Shown piece after piece: positions 24,661 to 35,911 of a DNA stretch of 39,421 bases. The DNA is taken from the NCBI GenBank assembly GCA_023259065.1, contig JAHFQY010000023.1, positions 1-39,421 of the forward strand, given 5' to 3'. The position numbers and the translations under genes are program-made. Below the pieces are notes generated by a model. It saw only the letters and a program-made list of their open reading frames with translations. It had not been told where the DNA came from and ran no database searches. Numbering within the stretch: position 1 is the first letter of the stretch; each line of letters opens with the position of its first letter. This DNA is from Nitrosomonadales bacterium. GTDB taxonomy: Bacteria; Pseudomonadota; Gammaproteobacteria; Burkholderiales; Gallionellaceae.

Positions 24661-25298
24661 ATTTCTCGGAAGCAAATCAACTTCGTCGGGGGTAGCCCGA
24701 CAGCTAGTCACTTTTCTTGGTCGCCAAGACAACGTAGTTTCGGTGGAGACTAACCTTCAGGTTATGTCGGAGCCAAAAGTAACCCAAAGAAGGCGAACCC
24801 TGCCGTATCGCCCTTCGGGTTCCTTCGGTCGAGAAATAAAATTGGGCGGCTGCGCAACTCGCCCTAGCGGGGCACATAAACCGTGCCCCACCGCGGAGCT
24901 CGAACAGTGCTCGCCTTCTTCCCAATTTTATTCCTCGACCGAAGCGATACAGAAGGGTACCCAAACCCAGCACGCGCAGTGTGTCAGATTTATTGCGGGT
25001 TGCTTTTGACTTGGGGGGTTGAATTACCCTCCCCTTTTGCGCCACCGAGTAGCGCAGGCTGGTCAGGGGATGTCGGCGAGGACTGTTTGAGCACGTGGCC
25101 GCGTAGCGGATCGTGCGAGTTCCGCAGCCGCCTGACCAGGCGAGCAACGCAGGGAACCTCGAAGAGGTGGCGCATCGGGGTCGCCTTTTCTTGGGTTACT
25201 TTCTTTTGGCGAAGCAAAAGAAAGTGACTAGCTGTCGGGCTACCCCCGACGCTGTTGAGTTTGGTCTTGCCATCTGTTTCCTGACAAACAAACCCCTG
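24661..25298. other. Long gene-free spacer occupied by an inverted-repeat element
   Basis: No protein-like reading frame is seen. Frames open on both strands across this stretch are mirror products of inverted repeats and have arginine/serine/cysteine-rich low-quality composition. Almost all of it is the element at 24684-25251. Confidence 0.8.
24684..25251. mobile_element. MITE-like element with 31-bp perfect terminal inverted repeats
   Basis: The left end (24684-24714, starting CGTCGGGGGTAGCCCGACAG) is exactly repeated in inverse at the right end (25221-25251). Weaker complementarity continues inward for about 100 bp (e.g. CCAAAAGTAACCCAAAGAAG near 24772 against 25190s) and slightly outward. 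A second inverted pair is nested inside: CTTCGGTCGAGAAATAAAAT near 24824 and its near-complement ending near 24946. Near the right end CTTTCTTTTG-GCGAAG-CAAAAGAAAG is a perfect hairpin. There is no transposase and no clear target duplication. Sequences like the right end are frequent intergenic repeats in betaproteobacteria, to my recollection. Confidence 0.7.
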
Positions 25299-26399
25299 CT
25301 ATGCATTCCCCAAATTCTTCCCCGGCAAATTAATCTGCCGAGCAAAATCCAGCATGCGCTGTATCGACACCTTGGCCCGTTCCCCCACCGCCCTATCCAC
25401 ATGAATTTCGTTGTGACCCTTTTCAAGCACCTCAGCCAGATTCAGCAAACCGTTCATCGCCATCCACGGGCAATGGTTGCAGCTGATGCAGTTAGCGCCA
25501 TAGCCGCGGGTGGGTGCTTCGAGAAACAGTTTGTGAGGCGACAACGTGCGCATTTTGTGCAGGATGCCATTGTCGGTGGCGACGATGAATTCCTGCGCAT
25601 CCATTTTTTGCGAGGCGTTGATCAGCTGCGTGGTGGAACCCACCACATCGGCCAGCGCCACGATGGAGCGCGGCGATTCCGGATGCACCAGCACCTTGGC
25701 GGTGGGATGCGCCGCCATCATTTCTTCCAGCGCATTCATCTTGAATTCGTCGTGCACCACACATGAGCCCTGCCACAGCAGCATGTCAGCATCGGTCTGC
25801 TCCTGTATGTAGCGGCCCAAATGGCGATCAGGCGCCCACAGGATTTTTTTGCCCTGCTCCTTCAGGTGCTTGACGATGGGCAGGGCGATGGAGCTGGTCA
25901 CCATCCAGTCGGCACGCGCCTTTACCGCGGCGCTGGTGTTGGCATACACCACCACGGTGCGATCCGGATGCGCGTCACAGAAGGCGACAAACTCGTCTGC
26001 GGGGCAGCCCAGATCGAGCGAGCAGTTGGCCTCCAGATCAGGCATCAGCACGCGCTTTTCCGGATTGAGTATTTTTGCGGTCTCACCCATAAAGCGCACG
26101 CCGGCAACCACGATGGTCCGGGCAGGATGCTCATTGCCAAACTTGGCCATGTCCAGCGAATCGGAAACATAACCGCCGGTGGCTTCGGCCAGGTCCTGCA
26201 AATCGGAATTGACGTAGTAGTGCGCCACCAGCACCGCATCCTGCTCCTTGAGCATGCGCTTGATGCGCTCGATCAGCGCAGCCTTTTCTTCAGGTTGAGG
26301 ATCACGCGGCTGGCTGGCCCAGGCTTGCGCGGTGCTGCATGCGCTCTGGTTGCCGGCGCCGGGGTGATCATAGGGTATTGAAATCAGTTTTTTTTGCAT
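25299..26399 (-). CDS. nadA: Quinolinate synthase A
   Basis: 366 residues. NadA condenses iminoaspartate with dihydroxyacetone phosphate to quinolinate, the first committed step to NAD, using a 4Fe-4S cluster. The three cluster cysteines are visible: C126 in [13 protein letters not shown]213 in [10 protein letters not shown] and C310 of the CISCNHC motif near the C-terminus. [20 protein letters not shown] is the conserved substrate region. The ATG at 26399 gives the family's usual length; the frame continues 64 codons upstream without protein character. It is 37 bp after nudB and may share its transcript. Confidence 0.97.
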   Translation of the reverse strand: MQKKLISIPYDHPGAGNQSACSTAQAWASQPRDPQPEEKAALIERIKRMLKEQDAVLVAHYYVNSDLQDLAEATGGYVSDSLDMAKFGNEHPARTIVVAGVRFMGETAKILNPEKRVLMPDLEANCSLDLGCPADEFVAFCDAHPDRTVVVYANTSAAVKARADWMVTSSIALPIVKHLKEQGKKILWAPDRHLGRYIQEQTDADMLLWQGSCVVHDEFKMNALEEMMAAHPTAKVLVHPESPRSIVALADVVGSTTQLINASQKMDAQEFIVATDNGILHKMRTLSPHKLFLEAPTRGYGANCISCNHCPWMAMNGLLNLAEVLEKGHNEIHVDRAVGERAKVSIQRMLDFARQINLPGKNLGNA

Positions 26400-26436
26400 G
26401 GTGGATTCTCTCACTATGTCGAGACTCAGTGGCAGG

Positions 26437-26880
26437 CTAATTCTTTGCTCTCTCCGGCAACTGCAATATCGCCGCGCGATTGCTGGGCGAGAATACTTTC
26501 TCTGCGGCTTCCTGCCAGGGCAGCCAGACATAAGCCAGATGTTCGCGCGGAGACAGTGTGACCGGCTGCGCTGCGGGCAGTTGCAGGCCAAACACGTGCT
26601 CGGTGTTATGCGTCACGCCCGGCGCATAACGGTGCCGCCAGACCGGGTAGATTTCGTACACATTCTGCAGCTGCCAGTCGGACAACTGGTGCAGGTTTGC
26701 ATCCAGCCCGGTCTCCTCGCCCACCTCGCGCAGTGCTGTTTCGCGCAGCGATTCATCATCATCGCGGCTGCCGGTGACCGATTGCCAGTAGCCGGGGCGG
26801 TCGGCGCGCTCCAGCAGCAGCACATCAAGGGCTGCGCTATGAATCACCACCAGTACGGAAACGGGCTGCTTGTAAGGCAT
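26437..26880 (-). CDS. nudB: Dihydroneopterin triphosphate diphosphatase (Nudix)
   Basis: 147 residues with a complete Nudix box, [20 protein letters not shown] followed by TGL (about residues 37-59). NudB removes pyrophosphate from dihydroneopterin triphosphate in folate synthesis. The N-terminal [12 protein letters not shown] and the [13 protein letters not shown] segment are typical of NudB. In many betaproteobacteria nudB follows aspS; here two toxin-immunity-like genes stand between them. It starts 5 bp after the barstar-family gene. Confidence 0.93.
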   Translation of the reverse strand: MPYKQPVSVLVVIHSAALDVLLLERADRPGYWQSVTGSRDDDESLRETALREVGEETGLDANLHQLSDWQLQNVYEIYPVWRHRYAPGVTHNTEHVFGLQLPAAQPVTLSPREHLAYVWLPWQEAAEKVFSPSNRAAILQLPERAKN

Positions 26881-26885
26881 GTGTA

Positions 26886-27281
26886 TCAGCAGAAGAATAC
26901 CCAGAACGGCTTGCCCTGCGTTTTCCAGAAAGCCACGGTATCGCCCAGGATGTCGTTGGCGATTTCATGGTCGCTTGCGCCCAAATTGAGCAGCTCACCA
27001 CCATTGCGCAGCACCAGCACATAGCCAGGGGCCGGCTGCCACGACAGATCGCCGAGCACGTCTGCGAGTGCATCCCAGTTCTTGTGCAGCCACACCGGGG
27101 CATGGATGGATTGCGCCACCGTCGCCAGAAACTCACCCTTGCTGTGCACAGCGGAGAGATCGGCATCGAATACAGTAAAACCCGCCTCGTTGGCCGCCGC
27201 TCGCACCTCGCTCAGCGCCACGGTGATGCTGTACACGCCGGCTTCATCCAGATTGTTTAAACGCAAGGCAAGGTTGTCCAT
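26886..27281 (-). CDS. Barstar-family ribonuclease inhibitor
   Basis: 131 residues, longer than classical barstar (about 90) but with its core, FTVFDADLSAVHSKGEFLAT, WLHKNWDALADVLGDLSW and a C-terminal beta strand ending FWVFFC. Barstar binds and blocks barnase-type ribonucleases in the cytoplasm with its acidic helix (DALADVLGD). It has no signal peptide. The start is 3 bp after the stop of a barnase-like ribonuclease, and its ribosome site CGGGAG lies inside that gene. The pair is therefore a coupled toxin-immunity module. Residues 1-35 are an N-terminal extension of unknown role. Confidence 0.93.
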   Translation of the reverse strand: MDNLALRLNNLDEAGVYSITVALSEVRAAANEAGFTVFDADLSAVHSKGEFLATVAQSIHAPVWLHKNWDALADVLGDLSWQPAPGYVLVLRNGGELLNLGASDHEIANDILGDTVAFWKTQGKPFWVFFC

Positions 27282-27284
27282 GAC

Positions 27285-27686
27285 TTACTCCCGGATTCGT
27301 TTAAATGATTCGTAGTGGTCGTCGCTGTAGTAGCACTCGCTTGCTGCACCGCACACAATGCGGCGTGCTCCGCGACTGCGCACGCCGGGCGTTTTTACGG
27401 TGTATTCGTGGTAATAGCCGCGCGGTTGCTGGGGCAGGCGCTTTTCGAAATTGCCAAACACCACGCCATCGCGAGGATGGGGAAAGGGGCCACCGCGTTT
27501 GATCAACTGCAGGGTGTCACGTGCTTCACGCGGCAACTCGGACTGGCTGATAGTCGTCGGCCCCACATTGCTGCCATGCCAGTACTGCTCTCGTGCAGCT
27601 GCTGTTGTTGGCAGCACCAGCAGTGCTGCCAACAACAGTGGCAGCGTGCGTTTCACGTCAAATATTTTCATCCAGCTCAGGTTCAT
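27285..27686 (-). CDS. Secreted barnase/N1-T1-type guanyl-specific ribonuclease
   Basis: 133 residues with a signal peptide (KRTLPLLLAALLVLPTTAAA, cleavage near residue 31) and a mature domain of about 100. The microbial ribonuclease core is clear: FGNFEKRLPQQPRGYYHEYT contains the catalytic glutamate E94, RGARRIVCG the arginine (R108/R109) and YSDDHYESFK the histidine H124. Their spacing (14-15 and 15-16) matches barnase E73-R87-H102. C112 and C118 could form a disulfide after export. The ATG at 27686 follows GGGGGA. It starts 47 bp after the aspS stop and is directly followed by the barstar gene. Confidence 0.92.
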   Translation of the reverse strand: MNLSWMKIFDVKRTLPLLLAALLVLPTTAAAREQYWHGSNVGPTTISQSELPREARDTLQLIKRGGPFPHPRDGVVFGNFEKRLPQQPRGYYHEYTVKTPGVRSRGARRIVCGAASECYYSDDHYESFKRIRE

Positions 27687-27733
27687 TTGTATCCCCCAGT
27701 AAATGACGCGCAGCACACGCCCCACAGGCAGCA

Positions 27734-29527
27734 TTAGCTCTTCGAAGTTTCTGCCGCCGGCTGGCGCAGGCGGATGTGCAGTTCGCGCAACTGCTTCTCG
27801 TCCACCGCAGATGGCGCCTGGGTGAGCAGACACTGTGCGCGCTGAGTTTTCGGGAAGGCGATCACGTCACGGATGGATTCGGCACCGGTCATCATGGTGA
27901 CGATGCGGTCCAGACCGAAGGCCAGGCCGCCGTGCGGTGGCGCGCCGTATTGCAGGGCGTCGAGCAGGAAGCCGAACTTGAGCTGCGCTTCTTCCGCGCC
28001 GATGTTGAGCGCACGGAATACCTGGCTTTGCACCTCTTCCTTGTGGATACGCACCGAGCCACCGCCGATTTCCCAGCCATTGAGGGCGAGGTCGTAGGCC
28101 TTGGCCAGGCAACGCCCGGGATCGCTTTCCAGGTACTGCATATGCTCATCCTTGGGCGAGGTGAAGGGATGGTGGCAGGCATTCCAGCGCTTGGCTTCGT
28201 CGTCGTATTCGAACATGGGGAAGTCCACTACCCACAGCGGCTCCCACGCCTTGCCATTGGTGTAGCCCTTCTCGTGGCCGATCTTGCTGCGCAGCGCACC
28301 GAGTGCGTCGTTGACGATTTTTTCCTTGTCCGCGCCGAAGAAAATCAGGTCGCCATTTTGTGCGCCGGTGCGCTGCATGATGGTCTTCAGTGCGGCTTCG
28401 CTGATGTTCTTCACGATGGGCGATTGCAAGCCGGTTTCGTTCAGCTGGGTAACGTCGTTGACCTTGATGTAAGCCAGGCCCTTGGCGCCGTAGATGCTGA
28501 CAAATTTGGTGTACTCGTCAATCTCGCCACGACTGAAGGTAGCGCCACCGGGGATGCGCAGCGCGGCCACACGGCCGTGGGATTGTGCTGCCACACTGGC
28601 GAATACCTTGAATGCCACGTCTTTTACCGCATCAGTCACCTCGGTCAGTTCCAGTGTCACGCGCATGTCCGGCTTGTCCGAGCCGAAACGCGCCATGGCG
28701 TCCTGATAGCTCATGCGCGGGAAGGGATTGGGCAGGGTCACGTCCAGCACTTCCTTGAACACGGTGCGTATCATCTCTTCCGTGAGACCCATGATCTGCT
28801 CTTCGCTCATGAAGGAAGTCTCGATATCCACCTGGGTGAATTCGGGCTGGCGATCGGCGCGCAGGTCTTCGTCGCGGAAGCATTTGGTGATCTGGTAGTA
28901 GCGATCGTAGCCGGCCACCATCAGCATCTGTTTGAACAGCTGCGGCGATTGCGGCAGGGCAAAAAATTCGCCGGCATGTACACGCGATGGCACCAGGTAG
29001 TCACGCGCACCTTCCGGTGTGGACTTGGTCAGCATCGGGGTTTCGATGTCGATAAAGCCGCGGTCGTCGAGGAAACGGCGGAAGGCGCGCGCGGTCTTGT
29101 AGCGCAGCATCATGTTCTTTTGCATCTGCGGGCGGCGCAGATCGATCACGCGGTGGGTCAGGCGCACGTTTTCGGACAGGTTCTCGTCGTCCAGCTGGAA
29201 CGGCGGTGTCACCGAGGCATTCAGCACTTCGATTTCCTGGCACAGGATTTCGATTTCGCCGCTGGCCAGGTTGGCATTGGTGGTGCCTTCGGGACGGCGA
29301 CGCACCTTGCCGGTGATGCGCAGCACAAACTCGTTACGCACGGACTCGGCGATTTTGAACATGTCGGCGCGATCCGGGTCGCACACGATTTGCGCCAGGC
29401 CTTCGCGGTCACGCAGGTCGATAAAGATCACCCCGCCATGGTCGCGGCGGCGATGCGCCCAGCCGCACAGGGTAACGGTTTGATCAAGCAGGGAGGCGTT
29501 CAGGTGTCCGCAGTAATGAGTTCGCAT
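27734..29527 (-). CDS. aspS: Aspartyl-tRNA synthetase
   Basis: 597 residues, the usual bacterial length. An N-terminal OB-fold anticodon-binding domain ([20 protein letters not shown]) is followed by the class II core. Motif 2 is [20 protein letters not shown], then the bacterial GAD insertion (about 290-420), and motif 3 is [13 protein letters not shown]. It charges tRNA-Asp; whether it also charges tRNA-Asn cannot be decided here. It sits in a run fmdB, DUF502, aspS that is common in betaproteobacteria, 37 bp after the DUF502 gene. Confidence 0.98.
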   Translation of the reverse strand: MRTHYCGHLNASLLDQTVTLCGWAHRRRDHGGVIFIDLRDREGLAQIVCDPDRADMFKIAESVRNEFVLRITGKVRRRPEGTTNANLASGEIEILCQEIEVLNASVTPPFQLDDENLSENVRLTHRVIDLRRPQMQKNMMLRYKTARAFRRFLDDRGFIDIETPMLTKSTPEGARDYLVPSRVHAGEFFALPQSPQLFKQMLMVAGYDRYYQITKCFRDEDLRADRQPEFTQVDIETSFMSEEQIMGLTEEMIRTVFKEVLDVTLPNPFPRMSYQDAMARFGSDKPDMRVTLELTEVTDAVKDVAFKVFASVAAQSHGRVAALRIPGGATFSRGEIDEYTKFVSIYGAKGLAYIKVNDVTQLNETGLQSPIVKNISEAALKTIMQRTGAQNGDLIFFGADKEKIVNDALGALRSKIGHEKGYTNGKAWEPLWVVDFPMFEYDDEAKRWNACHHPFTSPKDEHMQYLESDPGRCLAKAYDLALNGWEIGGGSVRIHKEEVQSQVFRALNIGAEEAQLKFGFLLDALQYGAPPHGGLAFGLDRIVTMMTGAESIRDVIAFPKTQRAQCLLTQAPSAVDEKQLRELHIRLRQPAAETSKS

Positions 29528-29564
29528 ATCAGTTCAGTCAAGTAAAAATCAAAGGTAAAACAGT

Positions 29565-30182
29565 TCAGGGTTTATAAGCCTTGTATTTGGCCGTATCTTC
29601 CGGCGAAGCCACCACGCCCATCGAGATGATGGACTTGAAGGCCACGTCCACGCTGAGGTTCAGCTCTATGGTGTCAGCACGGCGCACGTAGAAATAAAAA
29701 CCGTTCACCGGGCTGGGCGTGGTGGGGACAAACACACCCACATACTCTTCTTCCAGCTTGCCCGCCACTTCGCTAGGCACCGTGGTCTGGAAAGCCAGCG
29801 ACCATGCCTCAGGATGGGGGTAGCGTACCAGCAGCACCTTGCGGAAGGCATTGCCCTTGCCCGACAGCAGGGTGTCGCTCACCTGTTTCACGCTGTTGTA
29901 CACGGCGCTTACAAAGGGGATGTGGCGCAGCACCGCTTCCCAGGCGACCAACAGTTGCTGGCCCAGTACATTGCGCACCAGCAGGCCGGTGATCAGCACC
30001 ACCACCGCGGTGAGAATCACGCCAACACCCGGGATGTGGATGCCCAACAGCCTGTCCGGCTGCCATTCCTCAGGCAGAAGTGACAGGCTAAGGTCGAGGA
30101 TACCGATAGTCAGGTGCAGCACCCAGACTGTAATGCCCAGTGGCACCCAGACCAGCAGGCCGGTAAGCAGGTATTTTTTCAC
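29565..30182 (-). CDS. DUF502 membrane protein
   Basis: 205 residues with two N-terminal membrane helices (LLTGLLVWVPLGITVWVLHL; HIPGVGVILTAVVVLITGLL) and a soluble C-terminal domain containing IPFVSAVYNSVKQVSDTLL and GVFVPTTPSPVNGFYFYVRR, the DUF502 signature. Function unknown. The start is a GTG 3 bp after the fmdB stop. Conserved linkage to fmdB and aspS suggests co-expression rather than shared function. Confidence 0.93.
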   Translation of the reverse strand: MKKYLLTGLLVWVPLGITVWVLHLTIGILDLSLSLLPEEWQPDRLLGIHIPGVGVILTAVVVLITGLLVRNVLGQQLLVAWEAVLRHIPFVSAVYNSVKQVSDTLLSGKGNAFRKVLLVRYPHPEAWSLAFQTTVPSEVAGKLEEEYVGVFVPTTPSPVNGFYFYVRRADTIELNLSVDVAFKSIISMGVVASPEDTAKYKAYKP

Positions 30183-30185
30183 GCC

Positions 30186-30425
30186 TTAGCCGTTCGCGGA
30201 TGGGCAAGAGTTGCATGCCGAAGTCTCACATGAGCTGGCAGGCTTGTTCTTGAAGTCGGTAACGTAATAACCATTGCCCTTGAGCTGGAAACCGGCGGCA
30301 GAAATCTGCTTGCTGTAGGTTTCCTTGCCACATGCAGGACAAGTGGTGAGCTCGGCATCGCTCATTTTTTGTATGACATCATTCTGGACGCCGCAGCTGC
30401 TGCAGCGATATTCATAAATAGCCAT
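30186..30425 (-). CDS. FmdB-family zinc ribbon protein
   Basis: 79 residues. MAIYEYRCSSCG and LTTCPACGKE provide the two CxxC pairs of the FmdB/CxxC_CxxC_SSSS zinc ribbon, followed by FQLKGNGYYVTDFKNK. A cysteine/serine-rich tail (SSCETSACNSCPSANG) ends it. Thought to be regulatory in some methylotrophs, but the family's function is not known. The ATG at 30425 is preceded by AGGAG. It is the first gene of the fmdB-DUF502-aspS run. Confidence 0.95.
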   Translation of the reverse strand: MAIYEYRCSSCGVQNDVIQKMSDAELTTCPACGKETYSKQISAAGFQLKGNGYYVTDFKNKPASSCETSACNSCPSANG

Positions 30426-30499
30426 GTTTTCTCCTGAATCTAAAGCAAAAACCAAAGGGGGCGCATTATACCCTACACTCCCCTGTCGGGTCGCATAGG

Positions 30500-30564
30500 G
30501 TAGGAGCGGGCCTTGCCCGCGATGGCTTTTACGCTCACCTGTCGCGGGCAGGGCCCGCTCCTAC
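30500..30564. repeat. REP-type inverted pair
   Basis: Two copies of a REP-like sequence, GTAGGAGCGGGCC...GCCCGCGA (30500-30522) and its inverse (30542-30564), face each other across 19 bases. Each is itself a hairpin of GCGGGC and GCCCGC. This is the tail-to-tail BIME arrangement known from Pseudomonas and Xanthomonas. It lies between rluE's stop and the fmdB promoter region. No RAYT transposase is in the window. Confidence 0.8.
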
Positions 30565-30604
30565 AGACAAGGTATATGTGGGCTGTTCAGGAAATTTCCA
30601 GGGT

Positions 30605-31159
30605 TTATTTGCCAGATGATGCCTGTTCCTCGCGCCACTCACCGGGCGCCAAGCCATCCAGCGTCCATTCGCCTATGCTGTAGCGAATCAAACGCAGGGT
30701 GGGCAGACCTACTGCTGCGGTCATGCGCCTTACCTGGCGGTTTTTTCCTTCGCGTATGGTGAGCGCCAGCCAACTGGTGGGTATGGACTTGCGTTCGCGT
30801 ATGGGCGGGTTGCGCGACCACAGGCTGCCCGGCTCGGCGATCAGCCGCGCCTCGGCTGGCAGCGTCATGCCATCCTTGAGCTCGACGCCACGGCGCAGCC
30901 GCTGCAGAGCTGCCTCGTCCGGCACACCCTCCACCTGCACCCAATAGGTCTTGGGCAGTTTGTGTTTGGGGTCGGTAATGCGGTGCTGCAAGACGCCATC
31001 ATCCGTCAGCAACAGCAAGCCCTCGCTATCGGTGTCCAGCCTGCCTGCGGGATAAAAACCGGGAAGCGCGATATAATCCGCCAGCGTCGGATGCACGCCA
31101 TCGCGACTGAATTGACAAATCACCCAGTAGGGTTTGTTGAACAGCAGGATACGGCTCAT
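30605..31159 (-). CDS. rluE: 23S rRNA pseudouridine synthase, RluE type
   Basis: 184 residues of the RsuA/RluB/E/F family without an S4 domain. The catalytic motif [17 protein letters not shown] has D42 as nucleophile; [20 protein letters not shown] is the conserved C-terminal motif. RluE makes a single pseudouridine in helix 80-region 23S rRNA (position 2457 in E. coli). The start [11 protein letters not shown] at 31159 matches family length. It is divergent from icd. Confidence 0.93.
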   Translation of the reverse strand: MSRILLFNKPYWVICQFSRDGVHPTLADYIALPGFYPAGRLDTDSEGLLLLTDDGVLQHRITDPKHKLPKTYWVQVEGVPDEAALQRLRRGVELKDGMTLPAEARLIAEPGSLWSRNPPIRERKSIPTSWLALTIREGKNRQVRRMTAAVGLPTLRLIRYSIGEWTLDGLAPGEWREEQASSGK

Positions 31160-31241
31160 TTCATAATTCCAAGTTTTTTGTCCATAGTAGCCAGTCCGCA
31201 AGTGGCACGCAGTATACGAACAAATTGTTAGACATCATTAA

Positions 31242-33479
<2,238 letters not shown>

Positions 33480-33505
33480 ACTACCCGCTGACTTGTAACA
33501 CCACA

Positions 33506-33540
33506 AAGGAAACAGCCCGCCGAAAGCGGGCTGTTTCCTT
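33506..33540. terminator. Bidirectional intrinsic terminator between icd and the barrel gene
   Basis: A perfect 15-bp stem, AAGGAAACAGCCCGC against its complement, closes a CGAAA loop. The arms carry purine/pyrimidine-rich ends, so either strand gives U-rich RNA only weakly (TTTCCTT). It lies 26 bp after icd and 18 bp after the stop of the converging barrel gene, and serves both. Confidence 0.85.
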
Positions 33541-33558
33541 ATCCACGTACTGAATGAA

Positions 33559-35760
33559 TCAAAAATCCCAACGGAAGCCGAACGAGAAAAACTGCCTGCT
33601 CACGTCAGATGTCTGGGTATCGCTTTCACTGTGCGACATTTCTATTCCTGCATCCACATCAATGCTGAGAGTTTGCCTTATTTGATAAGCGGCTCTCAAT
33701 GTAGGCATGACCCGGGTCATTACTATCCCCGACTCATAATTCTGCTTGAAGTATTGAAGTGAGCCGTCCAGAGACCATTTATCCGTCAGATTGGCGCGAC
33801 TGTACACATAAAAAGATTGCCCCTTGTAAAGCGCGCCTGACATATAGCTGAAACTTAAAACAGTCACATCTCGATCAGAATAAAGATTGCTGCCTATCAG
33901 CATGGGGGAGAAAGCCCAGTCATTGCCGGAGCTCTCGGTTGCGGGTGTCAAACCGGTCAGGGTAGGCTGGTCAGGCGGGACAAGCGGGTCTATCGTGGCG
34001 CGGCCACTGGCCGGCATGGCTTCAAATCTGGATACGCGGATATCAGCCCCCATTTGCCATTTTGCAGATAACTGCTGCAGCACACCCATTTGCACCATGT
34101 TGGAAGTTCCCGTGCGGTCGGCAGCCAGCAGACGCACTTCCTCCTCGGTCATATTGGGATCTGGGAACGGCATGTTCTGCATCAGGTCCGTCAGAAATGC
34201 AGTTTGCGCTCCATTCAATGCGTTTCTGGTTGCCAGATAGGGTGTCCTGCGATGGTCGATCAACAAGTTAAAGGTTCGCTCTGGCGTTACGCTGTATGTG
34301 CCCTGAAACATTGCCACGTTTAGTGCAGAAAAAAGTGTGTCGTAATCAAACAGGGCAAAAGCGGTTTTATTGGATTCGAAATAGCGAATTTCCGTGCCCA
34401 CTGCCTGGCGATCGAGGACGCCCTCTACCGTCTGATTTATGCCATACACGGTAACCGACCCCATATCCACACTGGCGCCATAAAATACGGGTTTTTCCCC
34501 CACCGTATAGTCAGACAGCTGCCCCCCCACAACATTGAGGCGCAATGATGGTGTGATCCCGACACCGGCCAAGGCGCCATCAAATCTGCCCATCACCCCG
34601 CCACCGCTGGATGACTGGCGCCCCATGCGTACGGAGTAATCAGACTCCTTGTTTTTCACTTCCAGATAGGCCGCACCCAATCTGTTTTTGCTGGTCTGGC
34701 CGGGTAAGAAATTGGCAAAGTGCGTATCCTGAAAAACAATACGATTGTCGTATTTCTCGCTGATAAACCGTTCAGTGGCTACCACACTGGTGATCAGCGC
34801 AGACTGATCCACGTTGGAAAACGAGGTCTGGTTTGTGGCGCTGCCGGACAACGTAGTGTTGTTGTCCACCGTGTCAATTTTGCTGGCGCCATGATAATAA
34901 TGCATGGACACGCTGCCGTAAGTCAGCGTCTGGCTGCCCGGCTTCCTCTGTGTAGCACGCTCTGCGGTAACCGAAACCGGCTTCACTGGTTTTCTGCCCA
35001 ACGTGGCAATTCTGGTTTTCACCCGCTTGACGTCTTCCGCCTGCGTGTAGAATTTCAGGTAGAGGTCATATTCCAGCTTGGCTTTATCCAATTGCCCGGC
35101 ACGTTCCCGCGCAACACCCACCCACTCTTGCCCCTCCTGCGTGTAATCGTTGGGCGGCAGCAACAACAATTTATTGAAGGCATCAATTGCGGCAAAGTCA
35201 TCCGACTCAGCCAGGGCATTACGGCCTTTCTGAAACAACTCGAATGCCTGCTTGTTGATATCAGTTGTTTTCGCTGGCAGTGGCTTGACTTCCGGCAGGA
35301 AAGGCAATCCGCCCTCAATACTGGGGAGAGGAATATCCCTTTTGATGTCTATCAGGATACTACGCCCGTCCCTGCCCATCTTCACGGTATATTCAGCCTC
35401 ACGGCTGAACTCGACTATCAACCTGGGCTGAATGTTCTTCAGGTTCGTTTTGACGGTAAATGATGGAATCGAATTGGATGGCGGTGACTTCAGAACCTCA
35501 TTATCCAGCCACTGCTCTGCGCCAGTTGAACTGGGCAACCTATCGATAAGAATACTCAGGGTCGCACCTTTTTTGGCCGGAGTGTAGCGGACATTAGCTA
35601 CCGGGCTGCTCAAGCGGATAGTCGCGACCACACTATCTGCATCGGCGGACAGACTGATGTCTTCAAGCGGTGCCGCAATTACGCAAGTGGAAGGTAGCCA
35701 TGCCAGAACGACAAGGGAGAAAAATACCCGTTTCGGCAAGGGTATTTTATTGATATTCAC
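33559..35760 (-). CDS. Outer-membrane beta-barrel protein with periplasmic TPR domain (cytochrome-associated porin candidate)
   Basis: 733 residues from a GTG start (TAGGAG ten bases upstream). The signal peptide ends near STCVIAA. Residues 31-142 are beta-rich and AMIN-like (RLIVEFSREAEYTVKMGRDG). A TPR pair follows (about 170-255), then a basic linker. From about 285 to the end, alternating hydrophobic strands form a large barrel that ends in a terminal phenylalanine (FFSFGFRWDF), the recognition signal for outer-membrane assembly. I do not recognise a named family. It is 151 bp downstream of a 23-haem cytochrome gene on the same strand. By analogy with porin-cytochrome conduits (MtrAB, PCC3) it could be the barrel through which haems pass the outer membrane. 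Confidence 0.75.
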   Translation of the reverse strand: MNINKIPLPKRVFFSLVVLAWLPSTCVIAAPLEDISLSADADSVVATIRLSSPVANVRYTPAKKGATLSILIDRLPSSTGAEQWLDNEVLKSPPSNSIPSFTVKTNLKNIQPRLIVEFSREAEYTVKMGRDGRSILIDIKRDIPLPSIEGGLPFLPEVKPLPAKTTDINKQAFELFQKGRNALAESDDFAAIDAFNKLLLLPPNDYTQEGQEWVGVARERAGQLDKAKLEYDLYLKFYTQAEDVKRVKTRIATLGRKPVKPVSVTAERATQRKPGSQTLTYGSVSMHYYHGASKIDTVDNNTTLSGSATNQTSFSNVDQSALITSVVATERFISEKYDNRIVFQDTHFANFLPGQTSKNRLGAAYLEVKNKESDYSVRMGRQSSSGGGVMGRFDGALAGVGITPSLRLNVVGGQLSDYTVGEKPVFYGASVDMGSVTVYGINQTVEGVLDRQAVGTEIRYFESNKTAFALFDYDTLFSALNVAMFQGTYSVTPERTFNLLIDHRRTPYLATRNALNGAQTAFLTDLMQNMPFPDPNMTEEEVRLLAADRTGTSNMVQMGVLQQLSAKWQMGADIRVSRFEAMPASGRATIDPLVPPDQPTLTGLTPATESSGNDWAFSPMLIGSNLYSDRDVTVLSFSYMSGALYKGQSFYVYSRANLTDKWSLDGSLQYFKQNYESGIVMTRVMPTLRAAYQIRQTLSIDVDAGIEMSHSESDTQTSDVSRQFFSFGFRWDF

Positions 35761-35867
35761 GATGCTTTAACTCCTAAATTTTTCAACAGGCCATAATTCC
35801 TGAAAGCTGAATTGCTTTATTTTTCTGATGGAAGACCGAGCATTTTGACTGTTAAAGTTAATTAACC

Positions 35868-35892
35868 AATCGCACAAATTTCTTGCGCGATT
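35868..35892 (-). other. Intercistronic hairpin after the 23-haem cytochrome gene
   Basis: On the minus strand AATCGCGCAA and TTGTGCGATT pair over ten positions (one G-U) around GAAAT, 20 bp past the cytochrome stop. The following bases, GGTTAATTAACTTTAAC, are T-containing but not a T-tract. It may be a partial terminator or mRNA-stabilising structure that sets cytochrome above barrel-protein expression. Confidence 0.4.
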
Positions 35893-35911
35893 TGTAGTCA
35901 ACAATTCAATC

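Noticed and set aside
24608-25766. Open frames on both strands over the inverted-repeat element as hypothetical proteins
   Set aside because: Both strands give similar peptides because of the inverted repeats. Composition is not protein-like.
27776-29545. 589-codon plus-strand open frame opposite aspS
   Set aside because: It mirrors aspS, has histidine- and glutamine-rich composition expected of an antisense shadow in GC-rich DNA, and aspS is certain.
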